A stretch of DNA of 64,000 bases from Arthrobacter sp. efr-133-TYG-118 (lineage in GTDB: Bacteria; Actinomycetota; Actinomycetes; Actinomycetales; Micrococcaceae). Under the pieces are notes generated by a model that saw nothing but the letters and a program-made list of their open reading frames with translations, was not told the DNA's origin and searched no databases. Made by a program: the position numbers and the translations under genes. Where the stretch lies: contig NZ_JARVRH010000022.1 in the NCBI RefSeq assembly GCF_030209755.1, positions 1 to 64,000 on the forward strand, given 5' to 3'. Positions 17,482 to 25,445 of the stretch are shown here, in pieces (the stretch's first letter is position 1; each line of letters starts with the position of its first letter).

Positions 17482-17556
17482 ATGAGCAAGCGTGCACGTA
17501 AGCGTCGTGACCGTAAGCGCGGCGGCGCAAACCACGGCAAGCGTCCCAACACCTAA
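17482..17556 (+). CDS. 50S ribosomal protein bL37
   Basis: This is a 24-residue, strongly basic protein (MSKRARKRRDRK... ending NHGKRPNT) with a near-perfect ribosome site TAAGGAGG six bases before ATG. It matches the tiny actinobacteria-specific ribosomal protein bL37 first seen in mycobacterial ribosome structures. It is too short for usual gene finders. It lies in a monocistronic-looking position between the PadR gene and rsrA and ends just before a strong hairpin. Confidence 0.88.
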   Translation: MSKRARKRRDRKRGGANHGKRPNT

Positions 17557-17586
17557 GCCAGCGGCTTAGCGTAAGACTTAATGCGG

Positions 17587-17620
17587 AGGGCCCCGGAAAC
17601 CATCAGGTTTCCGGGGCCCT
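17587..17620. terminator. Bidirectional hairpin between bL37 and rsrA
   Basis: A perfect 15-bp stem AGGGCCCCGGAAACC / GGTTTCCGGGGCCCT with an ATCA loop sits between convergent genes (bL37 on plus, rsrA on minus), so it can end both transcripts. U-tracts are short on both sides. Confidence 0.85.
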
Positions 17621-17635
17621 TGCCGTTCCAGGCTC

Positions 17636-17893
17636 TTAGACGTCCACGGACTTCATAGCGTGGATCCTGTCCAGGATCGAGTTCTTGAGATTCTCAGGAG
17701 CCGCTTCCGTACAGGAGCGTTTGACCACGGTGCGGATGACGCACTCAAGGTCGTATTGCTCGGTGCACTCCGGGCAGTCTTCCAGATGCACTTTGATCTC
17801 TGCGATGTCTTCGCGGGTCAACGCACCATCGAGGTATTCGTAGATACGCTGCATCCGAGCATCGTCGCAGTCACCCAATCCTTGGCAGCTCAT
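17636..17893 (-). CDS. rsrA: Mycothiol-system anti-sigma factor RsrA
   Basis: The 85-residue zinc-binding anti-sigma (ZAS) protein has the redox switch motif HLEDCPEC (HxxxCxxC) at about residues 36-43 plus flanking Cys (SCQ, DCDD, ECV, SC). Disulfide formation releases zinc and frees SigR in the Streptomyces and mycobacterial (RshA) paradigm. Its ATG overlaps the sigR stop by 4 nt, enforcing stoichiometric production. Confidence 0.95.
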   Translation of the reverse strand: MSCQGLGDCDDARMQRIYEYLDGALTREDIAEIKVHLEDCPECTEQYDLECVIRTVVKRSCTEAAPENLKNSILDRIHAMKSVDV

Positions 17894-18639
17894 TTCCTTT
17901 TCTCCTGTTTTTTGCTTGTGGCCGCGCCCACGGCCAAGACCTTTTCTTCCGCGCCGGCGCTGATTCCCCGTTCTGCGGCATAGTCCGCCAGCAGATCGCG
18001 CAACATTTTCCTGCCGCGATGAAGCCGGGACATGACCGTCCCGATCGGGGTATTCATGATGTCTGATATTTCCTTGTATGCGAAGCCTTCGACGTCAGCG
18101 AAGTACACCGCGAGCCGGAATTCCTCCGGAATGGACTGCAGGGCGCTCTTCACGTCTGAGTCCGGCAAATGATCCAGTGCCTCCGCCTCCGCAGAGCGCA
18201 GCCCCGCGGACGTATGGGATTCCGCCCGCGCCAGCTGCCAGTCTTCGATGCTGTCCGAGTTCGACTGCAACGGTTCGCGCTGCCGCTTCCGGTAGAGGTT
18301 GATGTACGTGTTGGTCAGGATGCGGTACAGCCACGCCTTGAGGTTGGTTCCCGGCTTGTACTGGTGGAAGGCGGAGAAGGCCTTGGTGTAGGCCTCCTGG
18401 ACCAGGTCCTCGGCATCGGACGGATTCCTGGCCATGCGCATGGCAGCCGAATAGAGCTGGTCGACATACTGCATTGCGTCGCGTTCGAAGCGCGCCCTCC
18501 GTTGCTCGGGGGTCTCGGTTGCGAAGTCGACTGCAATCTCGACGTCGGCCTCAACAGTTGCGTCGCCGCCGGACGTTGCGTCCGTGACTTCCGTCGCTGC
18601 TTTGTACATGGCCGCTGCGGCCGGATCCATGGTGCTCAT
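17890..18639 (-). CDS. sigR: RNA polymerase sigma factor SigR (ECF, thiol-oxidative stress)
   Basis: This is an ECF sigma factor with region 2 (AMRMARNPSDAEDLVQEAYTKAF, LKAWLYRILTNTYINLYRK) and region 4 (LQSIPEEFRLAVYFADVEGFAYKEISDIMNTPIGTVMSRLHRGRKMLRDLL). The frame is open far upstream, but that extension is antisense to the DoxX gene. The start is placed at ATG 18639 (MSTMDPAA, 249 residues), with ATG 18630 as an alternative. The N-terminal 50 residues are acidic and unconserved. Pairing with RsrA and the SigR-type sequence identify the disulfide/thiol stress regulon sigma factor, normally autoregulated. I could not see a clear GGAAT/GTT autopromoter. Confidence 0.94.
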   Translation of the reverse strand: MSTMDPAAAAMYKAATEVTDATSGGDATVEADVEIAVDFATETPEQRRARFERDAMQYVDQLYSAAMRMARNPSDAEDLVQEAYTKAFSAFHQYKPGTNLKAWLYRILTNTYINLYRKRQREPLQSNSDSIEDWQLARAESHTSAGLRSAEAEALDHLPDSDVKSALQSIPEEFRLAVYFADVEGFAYKEISDIMNTPIGTVMSRLHRGRKMLRDLLADYAAERGISAGAEEKVLAVGAATSKKQEKRK

Positions 18640-18946
18640 TGCATCCAAGTCTACTGTCACCCTCCGGGAGTCCCTTGGCAGCTCCCGCCCAAGCGCCAAG
18701 TGTCCCTCACGGTCCTTAACCAAGGCCAAAAAACCATCTCCACTCAAACGACATGAGATGGCGCGGCACAACGCACGCGCCACAACCCAAGGTCCAGCCC
18801 ACACCGCACCTTCTTCTGACAACGGCAAGCTTCGGGCAAATATTCCGCAAAGATGCAAGACTAGATCCGACTGCACCCCGTGAACACCGCACCACTTGAA
18901 CGCAGCACCACCTGAACACCGTGGCACGCCATCCAGGAGGCAAAAC

Positions 18947-19462
18947 ATGTCCCTCGTCCGTTTTCTCGCAAGGCCAATGTTGGCTTCCAGTTTTGTCGTC
19001 GCAGGGCTGGACAAGCTCAAGAACGCGGATGACACTGCCAAACAGCTCTCTCCGCTGCTCCGCCGCGCTTCCGAGTCACTGCCTTTCCCGGCGGACGAGA
19101 AGATGCTGGCGCGGGTCATCGGAGGCGCGCAAGTGGGCGCCGGCGCCCTGCTGGCCCTCGGCAAATGCTCCCGGTTCTCGGCAAGCCTGCTTGCCGGCAT
19201 CTCGGTCCTGAATACCTTTGTTGAGTGGCGTTCAGCCGACATCAGCACCAAGGAAGGCCGGCTCGCCCGCCGAGCCCAGTTGCTCAAGAACATTTCGCTG
19301 ACGGGCGGCGTTTTCCTTGCCGCCGTGGACACCGCGGGCAAACCGAGCCTGGCATGGCGTGCCGAACACCTCGCCATGGACGCAAAGAAAGCCACGGGCA
19401 AGCAGTTCAAGAAAACAGACCGGGCCGTCCGCAAGGCCGTAGACAACGCAGTTGGAGCATAA
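18947..19462 (+). CDS. DoxX family membrane protein
   Basis: The 171-residue protein begins MSLVRFLARPMLASSFVVAGLDKL, the characteristic DoxX N-terminus. ATG 18947 follows AGGAGG by 6 bases and is preferred over an upstream ATG at 18896. About four hydrophobic helices are followed by a basic cytoplasmic tail (KKATGKQFKKTDRAVRKAV). Mycobacterial DoxX partners with SseA and SodA in a membrane oxidoreductase complex for thiol and radical detoxification. Position beside sigR-rsrA fits a redox role, but this is inference. The 307-base divergent gap to sigR holds both promoters and no other gene. Confidence 0.88.
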   Translation: MSLVRFLARPMLASSFVVAGLDKLKNADDTAKQLSPLLRRASESLPFPADEKMLARVIGGAQVGAGALLALGKCSRFSASLLAGISVLNTFVEWRSADISTKEGRLARRAQLLKNISLTGGVFLAAVDTAGKPSLAWRAEHLAMDAKKATGKQFKKTDRAVRKAVDNAVGA

Positions 19463-19468
19463 GGAAGC

Positions 19469-20863
19469 ATGCCAGGAACCCCCGCCACGCAGACAGACGA
19501 TTCAGGGAGCACCACAGCCTCCGCACTCCCCCTGTGGCCGGCGCCCTTCGCCAGCCACCCTGTGGATGCCACGGTTACGGTTCCTGGTTCGAAGTCCCTG
19601 ACCAACCGTTATCTGGTCCTGGCGGCATTGGCCGACGGCCCAAGCAGGCTGCGGGCACCCTTGCATTCGCGGGATTCCGCCTTGATGGTCGAGGCCCTGC
19701 GCCAGCTTGGCGCCACCATTACCGAGGTTCCCGGCGATGGACACTACGGCCCGGATCTTGAAGTCACCCCCATCGACCCGGTGGCTGCCGCGTCAGAGAC
19801 CGCCATCGACTGTGGCCTGGCCGGCACGGTCATGCGCTTCGTGCCGCCGCTCGCGGCCCTCCGCAACGGCGCTTCGGTGTTCGACGGCGATCCGCACGCT
19901 CGCAAACGTCCCATGGGCACCATCATCGAAGCCCTCCGGACACTCGGAGTGGAAGTCAGCGCCGTGGACGGGCACACTGCGAGCTCCCTGCCGTTCAAGG
20001 TTTCCGGCACGGGCTCGGTCCGCGGCGGCCATTTGGTGATCGATGCGAGCGCTTCGTCGCAGTTTGTCTCCGCCCTCCTGCTGGTCGGTGCACGCTTCGA
20101 AGAGGGCCTTCATCTGGAGCATGTCGGCAAGCCCGTGCCGAGCCTGGACCACATCAACATGACCGTCTCGGTCCTGCGCGGCGTCGGAGTGCAGGTGGAT
20201 GACTCCGTGCCGAACCATTGGCGCGTTGCCCCGGGCACTATCCAGGCTTTTGACGAGAGGATCGAGCAGGATCTCTCCAACGCTGGTCCCTTCCTCGCCG
20301 CGGCGCTGGCCACAAAGGGAACTATCCGGATCCCGAACTGGCCTGCCAACACTACGCAAGTCGGGGACCTCTGGCGGGACATCCTCGCCACCATGGGTGC
20401 CACTGTCACACTGGACCACGGCACGCTGACAGTCACAGGCGGACCGGAGATCCTGGGCGCGGACTTCGACGAAACCAGCGAACTCGCCCCTACGGTGGCG
20501 GCTTTGTGCGCCCTGGCTACCGGCCCTTCCCGGCTCACCGGCATCGCGCATTTGCGGGGACACGAAACGGACAGGCTGGCCGCGCTCGTCGCGGAAATCA
20601 ACCTGCTTGGCGGCGACGCCGAGGAAACCAGCGACGGCCTGGTAATCCGGCCCGCAGCGCTGCACGCCGGCGTCGTGCACAGCTACGCCGACCACCGCAT
20701 GGCCACCGCGGGCGCCATCCTGGGTCTCGCCGTCGAGGGTGTCGAGGTTGAAGACATCGCGACGACTTCCAAGACCATGCCCGAATTTCCGCAAATCTGG
20801 GCATCGATGCTCAGTGCGGGCCAAGCGGCCACGGACACCGCTTCAACGGAGACAAGCAACTGA
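19469..20863 (+). CDS. aroA: 3-phosphoshikimate 1-carboxyvinyltransferase (EPSP synthase)
   Basis: The 464-residue shikimate-pathway enzyme catalyses transfer of enolpyruvyl from PEP to shikimate-3-phosphate. Family motifs are visible: SKSLTNRYLVLAALADG, GLAGTVMRF, KRPMGTIIEALR, ASSQFVSALLL, ETDRLAALVAEI and YADHRMATAGAILGL. The N-terminal 25 residues are a Thr/Ser-rich extension. It begins 6 bases after the DoxX stop and 2 bases before rsgA, forming an aroA-rsgA-hisN run common in actinobacteria. Confidence 0.97.
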   Translation: MPGTPATQTDDSGSTTASALPLWPAPFASHPVDATVTVPGSKSLTNRYLVLAALADGPSRLRAPLHSRDSALMVEALRQLGATITEVPGDGHYGPDLEVTPIDPVAAASETAIDCGLAGTVMRFVPPLAALRNGASVFDGDPHARKRPMGTIIEALRTLGVEVSAVDGHTASSLPFKVSGTGSVRGGHLVIDASASSQFVSALLLVGARFEEGLHLEHVGKPVPSLDHINMTVSVLRGVGVQVDDSVPNHWRVAPGTIQAFDERIEQDLSNAGPFLAAALATKGTIRIPNWPANTTQVGDLWRDILATMGATVTLDHGTLTVTGGPEILGADFDETSELAPTVAALCALATGPSRLTGIAHLRGHETDRLAALVAEINLLGGDAEETSDGLVIRPAALHAGVVHSYADHRMATAGAILGLAVEGVEVEDIATTSKTMPEFPQIWASMLSAGQAATDTASTETSN

Positions 20864-20865
20864 CG

Positions 20866-21981
20866 ATGGCTCGCGACGCAAGCTCCTGGGATGAGTCCGA
20901 CGTCCGGATCCGCCCCAACAAGAAGGGCACACGCCCCCGTACGAAGGACCGCCCCAGCCACGACGACGCCGTGATCGGGCGCATCATCACAGTTGACCGC
21001 GGCCGCTACACCGCGATCGTGGGCGAAAGCTCGGACAAGGAGCGCATCGTCATCGCGGCCCGCGCCCGGGAACTCCGGCGCTCCCCTGTGGTTCCCGGAG
21101 ACTTCGTTGCCCTCGTCGGCGATGTGTCCGGAGCCCCGGACACCCTCGCGCGCCTCGTGCGGGTCGAGGAGCGCAGGACCCTCCTACGGCGAAGTGCCGA
21201 TGACACGGATCCGATCGAACGGGCCGTCGTCGCCAACGCCGACCAGCTCGTGGTGGTGGTCGCGGCCGCCAACCCGGAGCCGCGCACCGGATTCATCGAC
21301 CGCGCGTTGGTGGCAGCGTACGACGCCGGAATCGAGCCGCTGCTGCTCGTCACCAAGGCCGATGTCAAGGATCCGACGGAATTGCTCGCCAACTATGTGA
21401 GCCTGGGTTTCCCCATCATCATCAGCCGCACCGCGGACGCAGGGGCCTCCGGCATCGACGCCCGTTCCGACGACGGCCTGTCCGCCCGCCTCGATAGCGA
21501 CGCGGTCAGCCAATTGCGGGACTACCTCGACGGCAAGGTCACCGTGCTCCTGGGCCATTCCGGCGTCGGGAAGTCCACCATGGTGAATGCCCTCACCGGC
21601 GCCGAACGCGCCACGGGCGGGGTCAACGCCGTGACGGGGCGCGGACGCCACACCTCGTCCTCCGCCCTGGCCTTGAAACTCAGCGACGCCCCCGGCGGCA
21701 GCTGGATCATCGATACGCCAGGCATCCGCTCCTTCGGCCTCGCCCACGTGAACCCTGACCGCATCCTGCACGCCTTCCCGGATCTGGAACCTGGAACGGA
21801 AACGTGCGAGCGAGGCTGCAAGCACGATGCCTCCGCGGTTCGATGCGGACTGGATTCCTGGGTCGCCGACGGCCATGCCGGCGAGGCAGGCCCGGCCCGC
21901 TTGGCGTCGTTGCGCCGGCTCCTCGGCGCGGACCCGCGCATGGAAGCCCAAGAGGCGAAGGAACTGGGCACGGTCAACTAA
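20866..21981 (+). CDS. rsgA: Ribosome small-subunit-dependent GTPase RsgA
   Basis: This is a 371-residue circularly permuted GTPase. An N-terminal OB-fold (RGRYTAIV, RRSPVVPGDFVALVGD) is followed by the G domain with G4 TKAD before G1 GHSGVGKST and G3 DTPGIR. The C-terminal zinc-binding knuckle is CERGCKHDASAVRCG. It acts in late 30S maturation. An acidic insert (ADAGASGIDARSDDG) in the G domain is unusual but tolerated. Confidence 0.95.
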   Translation: MARDASSWDESDVRIRPNKKGTRPRTKDRPSHDDAVIGRIITVDRGRYTAIVGESSDKERIVIAARARELRRSPVVPGDFVALVGDVSGAPDTLARLVRVEERRTLLRRSADDTDPIERAVVANADQLVVVVAAANPEPRTGFIDRALVAAYDAGIEPLLLVTKADVKDPTELLANYVSLGFPIIISRTADAGASGIDARSDDGLSARLDSDAVSQLRDYLDGKVTVLLGHSGVGKSTMVNALTGAERATGGVNAVTGRGRHTSSSALALKLSDAPGGSWIIDTPGIRSFGLAHVNPDRILHAFPDLEPGTETCERGCKHDASAVRCGLDSWVADGHAGEAGPARLASLRRLLGADPRMEAQEAKELGTVN

Positions 21982-22040
21982 CTGCGCGCTTGCCGTCCTA
22001 CCTCCCCGGCTCACCCGCGAATAGACGGTAGTTTGGAACC

Positions 22041-22853
22041 ATGACCCAACCCGATTCGAGCTACAACGACGACCTGCGGCTGGCACACGTCCTGGCCGAC
22101 TCCGTCGATTCCCTGACAATGGAGCGGTTCAAGGCACTGGACCTCCAGGTCGAGACCAAACCCGACCTGAGCCCCGTCACCGATGCCGACAAAGCCGCCG
22201 AGGAAGCAATCCGCGGGCAGCTCTCCCGTTCCCGTCCCCGCGACGCCGTCCTTGGGGAAGAATTCGGCAGCACGGGCCACGGCTCGAGGCGTTGGATCAT
22301 CGATCCCATCGACGGGACCAAGAACTTCGTTCGTGGCGTACCCGTCTGGGCTACGCTCATCGCCCTCGTGGACGAGGGCGAGGTGGTAGTCGGGCTCGTG
22401 AGCGCTCCGGCGCTCGGCAAGCGTTGGTGGGCGGCAAAGGGCTCGGGCGCCTACATGGGCCGATCGCTGGCCGCAGCCACCCGGCTGAAGGTTTCCAACG
22501 TGTCGCGGCTTGAAGATGCGTCGCTTTCCTACTCCGAGCTGTCCGAGTGGAGGCAGCATGGTTCGCTGGACAACTTCCTGGGCCTCGAGAACGATGTCTG
22601 GCGCAGCCGGGCGTACGGTGATTTCTGGTCCTACTGCCTGGTGGCCGAGGGCGCCGTGGACATCGCCGCCGAGCCGGAACTCCAGATCTACGACATGGCG
22701 GCCTTGGTGCCGATCGTGACCGAGGCCGGGGGACGCTTCACGTCCCTGGACGGCGCGGACGGCCCCTTCGGCGGAAACGCCGTCGCCACTAACTCGATCC
22801 TGCACTCCGAGGTCCTCAAGAGGCTCAACCCCGAACTCGACGACCTCCTCTAA
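22041..22853 (+). CDS. hisN: Histidinol-phosphatase (inositol monophosphatase family)
   Basis: The 270-residue Mg-dependent phosphatase has the IMPase metal sites GEEFGS and DPIDGTKNFVRG, and the second motif IYDMAALVPIVTEAGG. The sequence and context after aroA-rsgA match actinobacterial HisN (Corynebacterium type) for histidine biosynthesis. Inositol-phosphatase activity cannot be excluded by sequence alone. Confidence 0.9.
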   Translation: MTQPDSSYNDDLRLAHVLADSVDSLTMERFKALDLQVETKPDLSPVTDADKAAEEAIRGQLSRSRPRDAVLGEEFGSTGHGSRRWIIDPIDGTKNFVRGVPVWATLIALVDEGEVVVGLVSAPALGKRWWAAKGSGAYMGRSLAAATRLKVSNVSRLEDASLSYSELSEWRQHGSLDNFLGLENDVWRSRAYGDFWSYCLVAEGAVDIAAEPELQIYDMAALVPIVTEAGGRFTSLDGADGPFGGNAVATNSILHSEVLKRLNPELDDLL

Positions 22854-22880
22854 TCCGTTCTCTTCACTGAATAAACGACG

Positions 22881-22918
22881 GCGGACGCCCCCTTTTGGTG
22901 GCGTCCGCTGCTTTTTCT
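22881..22918 (+). terminator. Intrinsic terminator after hisN
   Basis: The stem GCGGACGCC / GGCGTCCGC (22881-22889 with 22900-22908) is followed by TGCTTTTTCTTC. It ends the aroA-rsgA-hisN transcript before the riboswitch promoter. Confidence 0.9.
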
Positions 22919-22976
22919 TCGGCGGAAGGCACATTTTTCCGGCCGTGTAACAATCCGCTTAACAATCCGGGTCACA

Positions 22977-23006
22977 TTGGAACCAGCCTTCCCGGTGTCC
23001 TACGCT
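22977..23006 (+). promoter_or_regulatory. Promoter for the SAM riboswitch transcript
   Basis: TTGGAA (22977-22982) and TACGCT (23001-23006) are spaced by 18 bp. Transcription would begin near 23013, almost exactly at the first base of the conserved riboswitch P1 helix. Confidence 0.65.
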
Positions 23007-23013
23007 CTTTACA

Positions 23014-23125
23014 GGTCACGAGTGCCAGCGCGAAACCCCGGTTTGCTGGCCGGCAACCCTCCATCGCGGCGGGGTGCCCCGGGTGACGACCCGGCCGGTC
23101 CGGAACGGATGCGGCAAGCGCGGAC
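23014..23125 (+). promoter_or_regulatory. SAM-IV type riboswitch
   Basis: The leader contains the conserved SAM-IV (SAM-I/IV) core in order: GGTCACGAGTGCCAGC, then CCCCGGTTTGCTGGCCGGCAA, CCCTCC, GCGGCGGGGTGCCCCGGGTGA, CGACC, and the downstream pseudoknot element GCGGCAAGCGCGGA. P1 is GGTC/GACC-like and the K-turn-less peripheral architecture is that of the actinobacterial class. It senses S-adenosylmethionine and normally lowers expression of sulfur-metabolism genes. The regulated gene is the class V aminotransferase starting at 23162. The expression platform is probably the following hairpin and ribosome site. Confidence 0.9.
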
Positions 23126-23160
23126 CCCCTGCACGCAGGGGTCCCTCTTGAGTGAGGTCC
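23122..23160 (+). promoter_or_regulatory. Expression-platform hairpin between riboswitch and start codon
   Basis: GGACCCC (23122-23128) pairs with GGGGTCC (23138-23144) to form a hairpin just after the aptamer. The same GGACC can alternatively pair with GGTCC at 23156-23160, which overlaps the ribosome site GTGAGG (23152-23157). This offers a plausible switch between an open and a masked ribosome site. No U-tract follows, favouring translational over transcriptional control. Confidence 0.5.
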
Positions 23161-23161
23161 C

Positions 23162-24586
23162 ATGAGCACAGCCACATTTACTTCCCCGGCTCTTTCGCTG
23201 AACAACGAATCTGCACAGCAGCGCGCTGAATCCCTGCCCCGGGCATCACGCCCACTGGCCGCGGTCACCGGCGCCGAGTTGCAGGCACCCTTGATCCAGG
23301 GCGGCCACATCCGCTACGCCAACCTCGACTACGGCGCGTCCGCACCTGCCCTGACCGTGGTTTCCGCGTACCTCAACGAGATCCTGCCGTACTACGCGAG
23401 CGTCCACCGCGGCGCAGGCTATGCCTCCCAAATCAGCACCTCGGTCTACGAAAACGCCCGCAACATCGTCCGTGACTTCGTTGGCGGGCGGCCGGACGAT
23501 TCGGTCATTTTCACCCGCAACACCACCGATTCCCTCAATCTGCTGGCCGGGTGCTTGCCGGTTGAGGACGGTCGGCATACTGGCGAAGTCCTCTACCTGG
23601 ACATCGAGCACCACGCCAATCTCCTGCCGTGGCAGGGCGTCCCCCACCGCAGCATCGTTGCCGCGGGAACGTTGTCCGAGACGGTGGCCACCGTCCGCAC
23701 GGCACTCTCCCACGGTGGCGTCAGCCTCCTGGCAGTCACCGGGGCGTCGAACGTGACCGGCGAGATCCTGCCCATCAAGGATCTCGCTGCCCTGGCCCAC
23801 GAATTCGGGGCGCGGATTGTGGTGGACGCGGCGCAACTCGCCCCGCATCGCCGGATCGATATCGCCGCCGCGGATGTTGACTACTTGGTTTTCTCGGGGC
23901 ACAAGCTTTATGCACCGTTCGGCGCCGGTGTCCTGGTGGGCCGTCCCGACTGGCTCGACGCCGGAACGCCGCACCTGGCAGGAGGCGGCGCCGTCCGCGA
24001 GGCGCGCCTCGATTCAGTCAGCTGGGCCACGGGACCGGCGAGGCACGAAGGAGGCTCACCGAACGTGCTCGGCGCGGCCACGCTCGCCCGGGCCACGCAG
24101 GTCATTGCAAGCCTCGACCACGATGAATGGCACGCCCACGAGGCCGCCATCCGCTCGCATCTGGTCGAGGGCCTCAAGGAAATCGACGGCGTGACCGTGC
24201 ACCAGATCTTCAGCGACACCGATCCCCAGGACACCATCGGCGTCGTGAACTTCTCGCTCCAGGGCTACGACGCCGGACTCGTCGCGGCCTACCTTGCGGC
24301 CGAGCACGGCATTGGCCTGCGCGACGGACGTTTTTGCGCCCACCCGCTGCTCAAGCGCCTCGGCCTTCCCTCCGGATCCCTGCGCGCCAGTTTCGGCGTG
24401 GGGTCGCGCTTGGAAGACGCCACCCGGCTCATCGCGGGCATCCAGGCGCTCAAGAACAATGGCCTCGGCTGGGACTACGTGGTGGATGCCGGCCGGTGGG
24501 TGCCGGCGAACGACCACCGAAGCTACCCGGAGTGGGCTCCCAACACTCCCGGGACCGCGGGCGCCGCTCCCTGCAGCACCGACTGA
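23162..24586 (+). CDS. Class V aminotransferase / cysteine desulfurase-like PLP enzyme
   Basis: The 474-residue fold-type I PLP enzyme has VHRGAGYAS, TRNTTDSLNLLA, a DIEHHANLLPW core, the PLP-binding lysine in FSGHKLYAPFGAGVLVG (about residue 248) and RASFGVGSR near the C-terminus. These are the SufS/CsdA-type motifs, but the usual desulfurase Cys loop is not evident. The C-terminus has about 45 extra residues. Control by a SAM riboswitch places it in sulfur amino acid metabolism. Whether it desulfurates cysteine or acts on another sulfur or selenium substrate is open. Confidence 0.85.
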   Translation: MSTATFTSPALSLNNESAQQRAESLPRASRPLAAVTGAELQAPLIQGGHIRYANLDYGASAPALTVVSAYLNEILPYYASVHRGAGYASQISTSVYENARNIVRDFVGGRPDDSVIFTRNTTDSLNLLAGCLPVEDGRHTGEVLYLDIEHHANLLPWQGVPHRSIVAAGTLSETVATVRTALSHGGVSLLAVTGASNVTGEILPIKDLAALAHEFGARIVVDAAQLAPHRRIDIAAADVDYLVFSGHKLYAPFGAGVLVGRPDWLDAGTPHLAGGGAVREARLDSVSWATGPARHEGGSPNVLGAATLARATQVIASLDHDEWHAHEAAIRSHLVEGLKEIDGVTVHQIFSDTDPQDTIGVVNFSLQGYDAGLVAAYLAAEHGIGLRDGRFCAHPLLKRLGLPSGSLRASFGVGSRLEDATRLIAGIQALKNNGLGWDYVVDAGRWVPANDHRSYPEWAPNTPGTAGAAPCSTD

Positions 24587-24636
24587 TTGCGGTAGATTCG
24601 TAGGGTATTTTTCCTGTCCTACGAAGGAGTTCCCGC

Positions 24637-25416
24637 GTGGCCCCGCGACCCCCCAAAGGCACGTCAGCCGGCCCGAAACTCTTTGAGGAACGGCGCCTTG
24701 AACTCGGCCAGAGTTTCCAGGACGGCGGAGAACACTATGACCGTGTCCGGCCCGGCTATCCTGCGGATTCGGCTGACTGGCTGCTGCCTGAAGGCGCGCG
24801 GGACGCGGCAGACATCGGCGCCGGCACCGGAAAGTTCACCTCGCTCCTCGTCGAGCGAGGGCTCACCGTGTCCGCGGTGGACCCTTCCACGGACATGCTC
24901 ACTCAGCTTCGCAAAACATACCCACAAGTAATCGCCTTGGAGGGCACGGCCGAGGCAACTGGACTGGCGGACTCAGCATTCGACGTCGTCAGCGTTGCCC
25001 AAGCCTGGCACTGGTGCAATCCCCTCGCCGCCAGCACCGAGATCGCCCGGATCCTTCGACCCCACGGCGTTATCGGCTTGATCTGGAACCAATTGGACAC
25101 TTCAGTGCCCTGGGTCCATCGCTTGTCCCGCATCATGCATGCCGGCGATGTCCACAAACCGGACTTCCGGCCCGTGGTGGGCCCGGAGTTCGGCGGCCTC
25201 GAAAGTCACCTGACGCGCTGGGAGGATCCCGTGACTCCGGCCGACATTCTCGAACTCGTGAAGTCGCGCAGCTACTATTTAAGGGCGAATGACCCCACAC
25301 GGGCCAAGGTCATGGGCAATCTTCAGTGGTACCTCTTCGAACATCTGGGGCATGCCGAGGGCGAGGTCATCCCCTTGCCCTATCTGACGCAGAGCTGGCG
25401 GGCGTGGAAAGTCTGA
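24637..25416 (+). CDS. Class I SAM-dependent methyltransferase
   Basis: The 259-residue protein starts at GTG with a GAAGGAG ribosome site. It carries the Methyltransf_11 core: VRPGYPADSADWLL, motif I ADIGAGTGKFTSLL, acidic post-I loop VDPSTDML and WNQLDT. This family includes yeast Tmt1/UbiE-like enzymes with varied small-molecule acceptors, and the acceptor here is unknown. It lies 50 bases after the riboswitch-controlled aminotransferase and could share its transcript. Confidence 0.88.
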   Translation: MAPRPPKGTSAGPKLFEERRLELGQSFQDGGEHYDRVRPGYPADSADWLLPEGARDAADIGAGTGKFTSLLVERGLTVSAVDPSTDMLTQLRKTYPQVIALEGTAEATGLADSAFDVVSVAQAWHWCNPLAASTEIARILRPHGVIGLIWNQLDTSVPWVHRLSRIMHAGDVHKPDFRPVVGPEFGGLESHLTRWEDPVTPADILELVKSRSYYLRANDPTRAKVMGNLQWYLFEHLGHAEGEVIPLPYLTQSWRAWKV

Positions 25417-25445
25417 TTCGATCGGTTCACGATAGGCTTGGAACC

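Noticed and set aside
18640..19605. N-terminal extension that would make SigR 571 residues
   Set aside because: The extension is antisense to the DoxX gene, has no sigma-factor homology, and a normal ATG is available at 18639.
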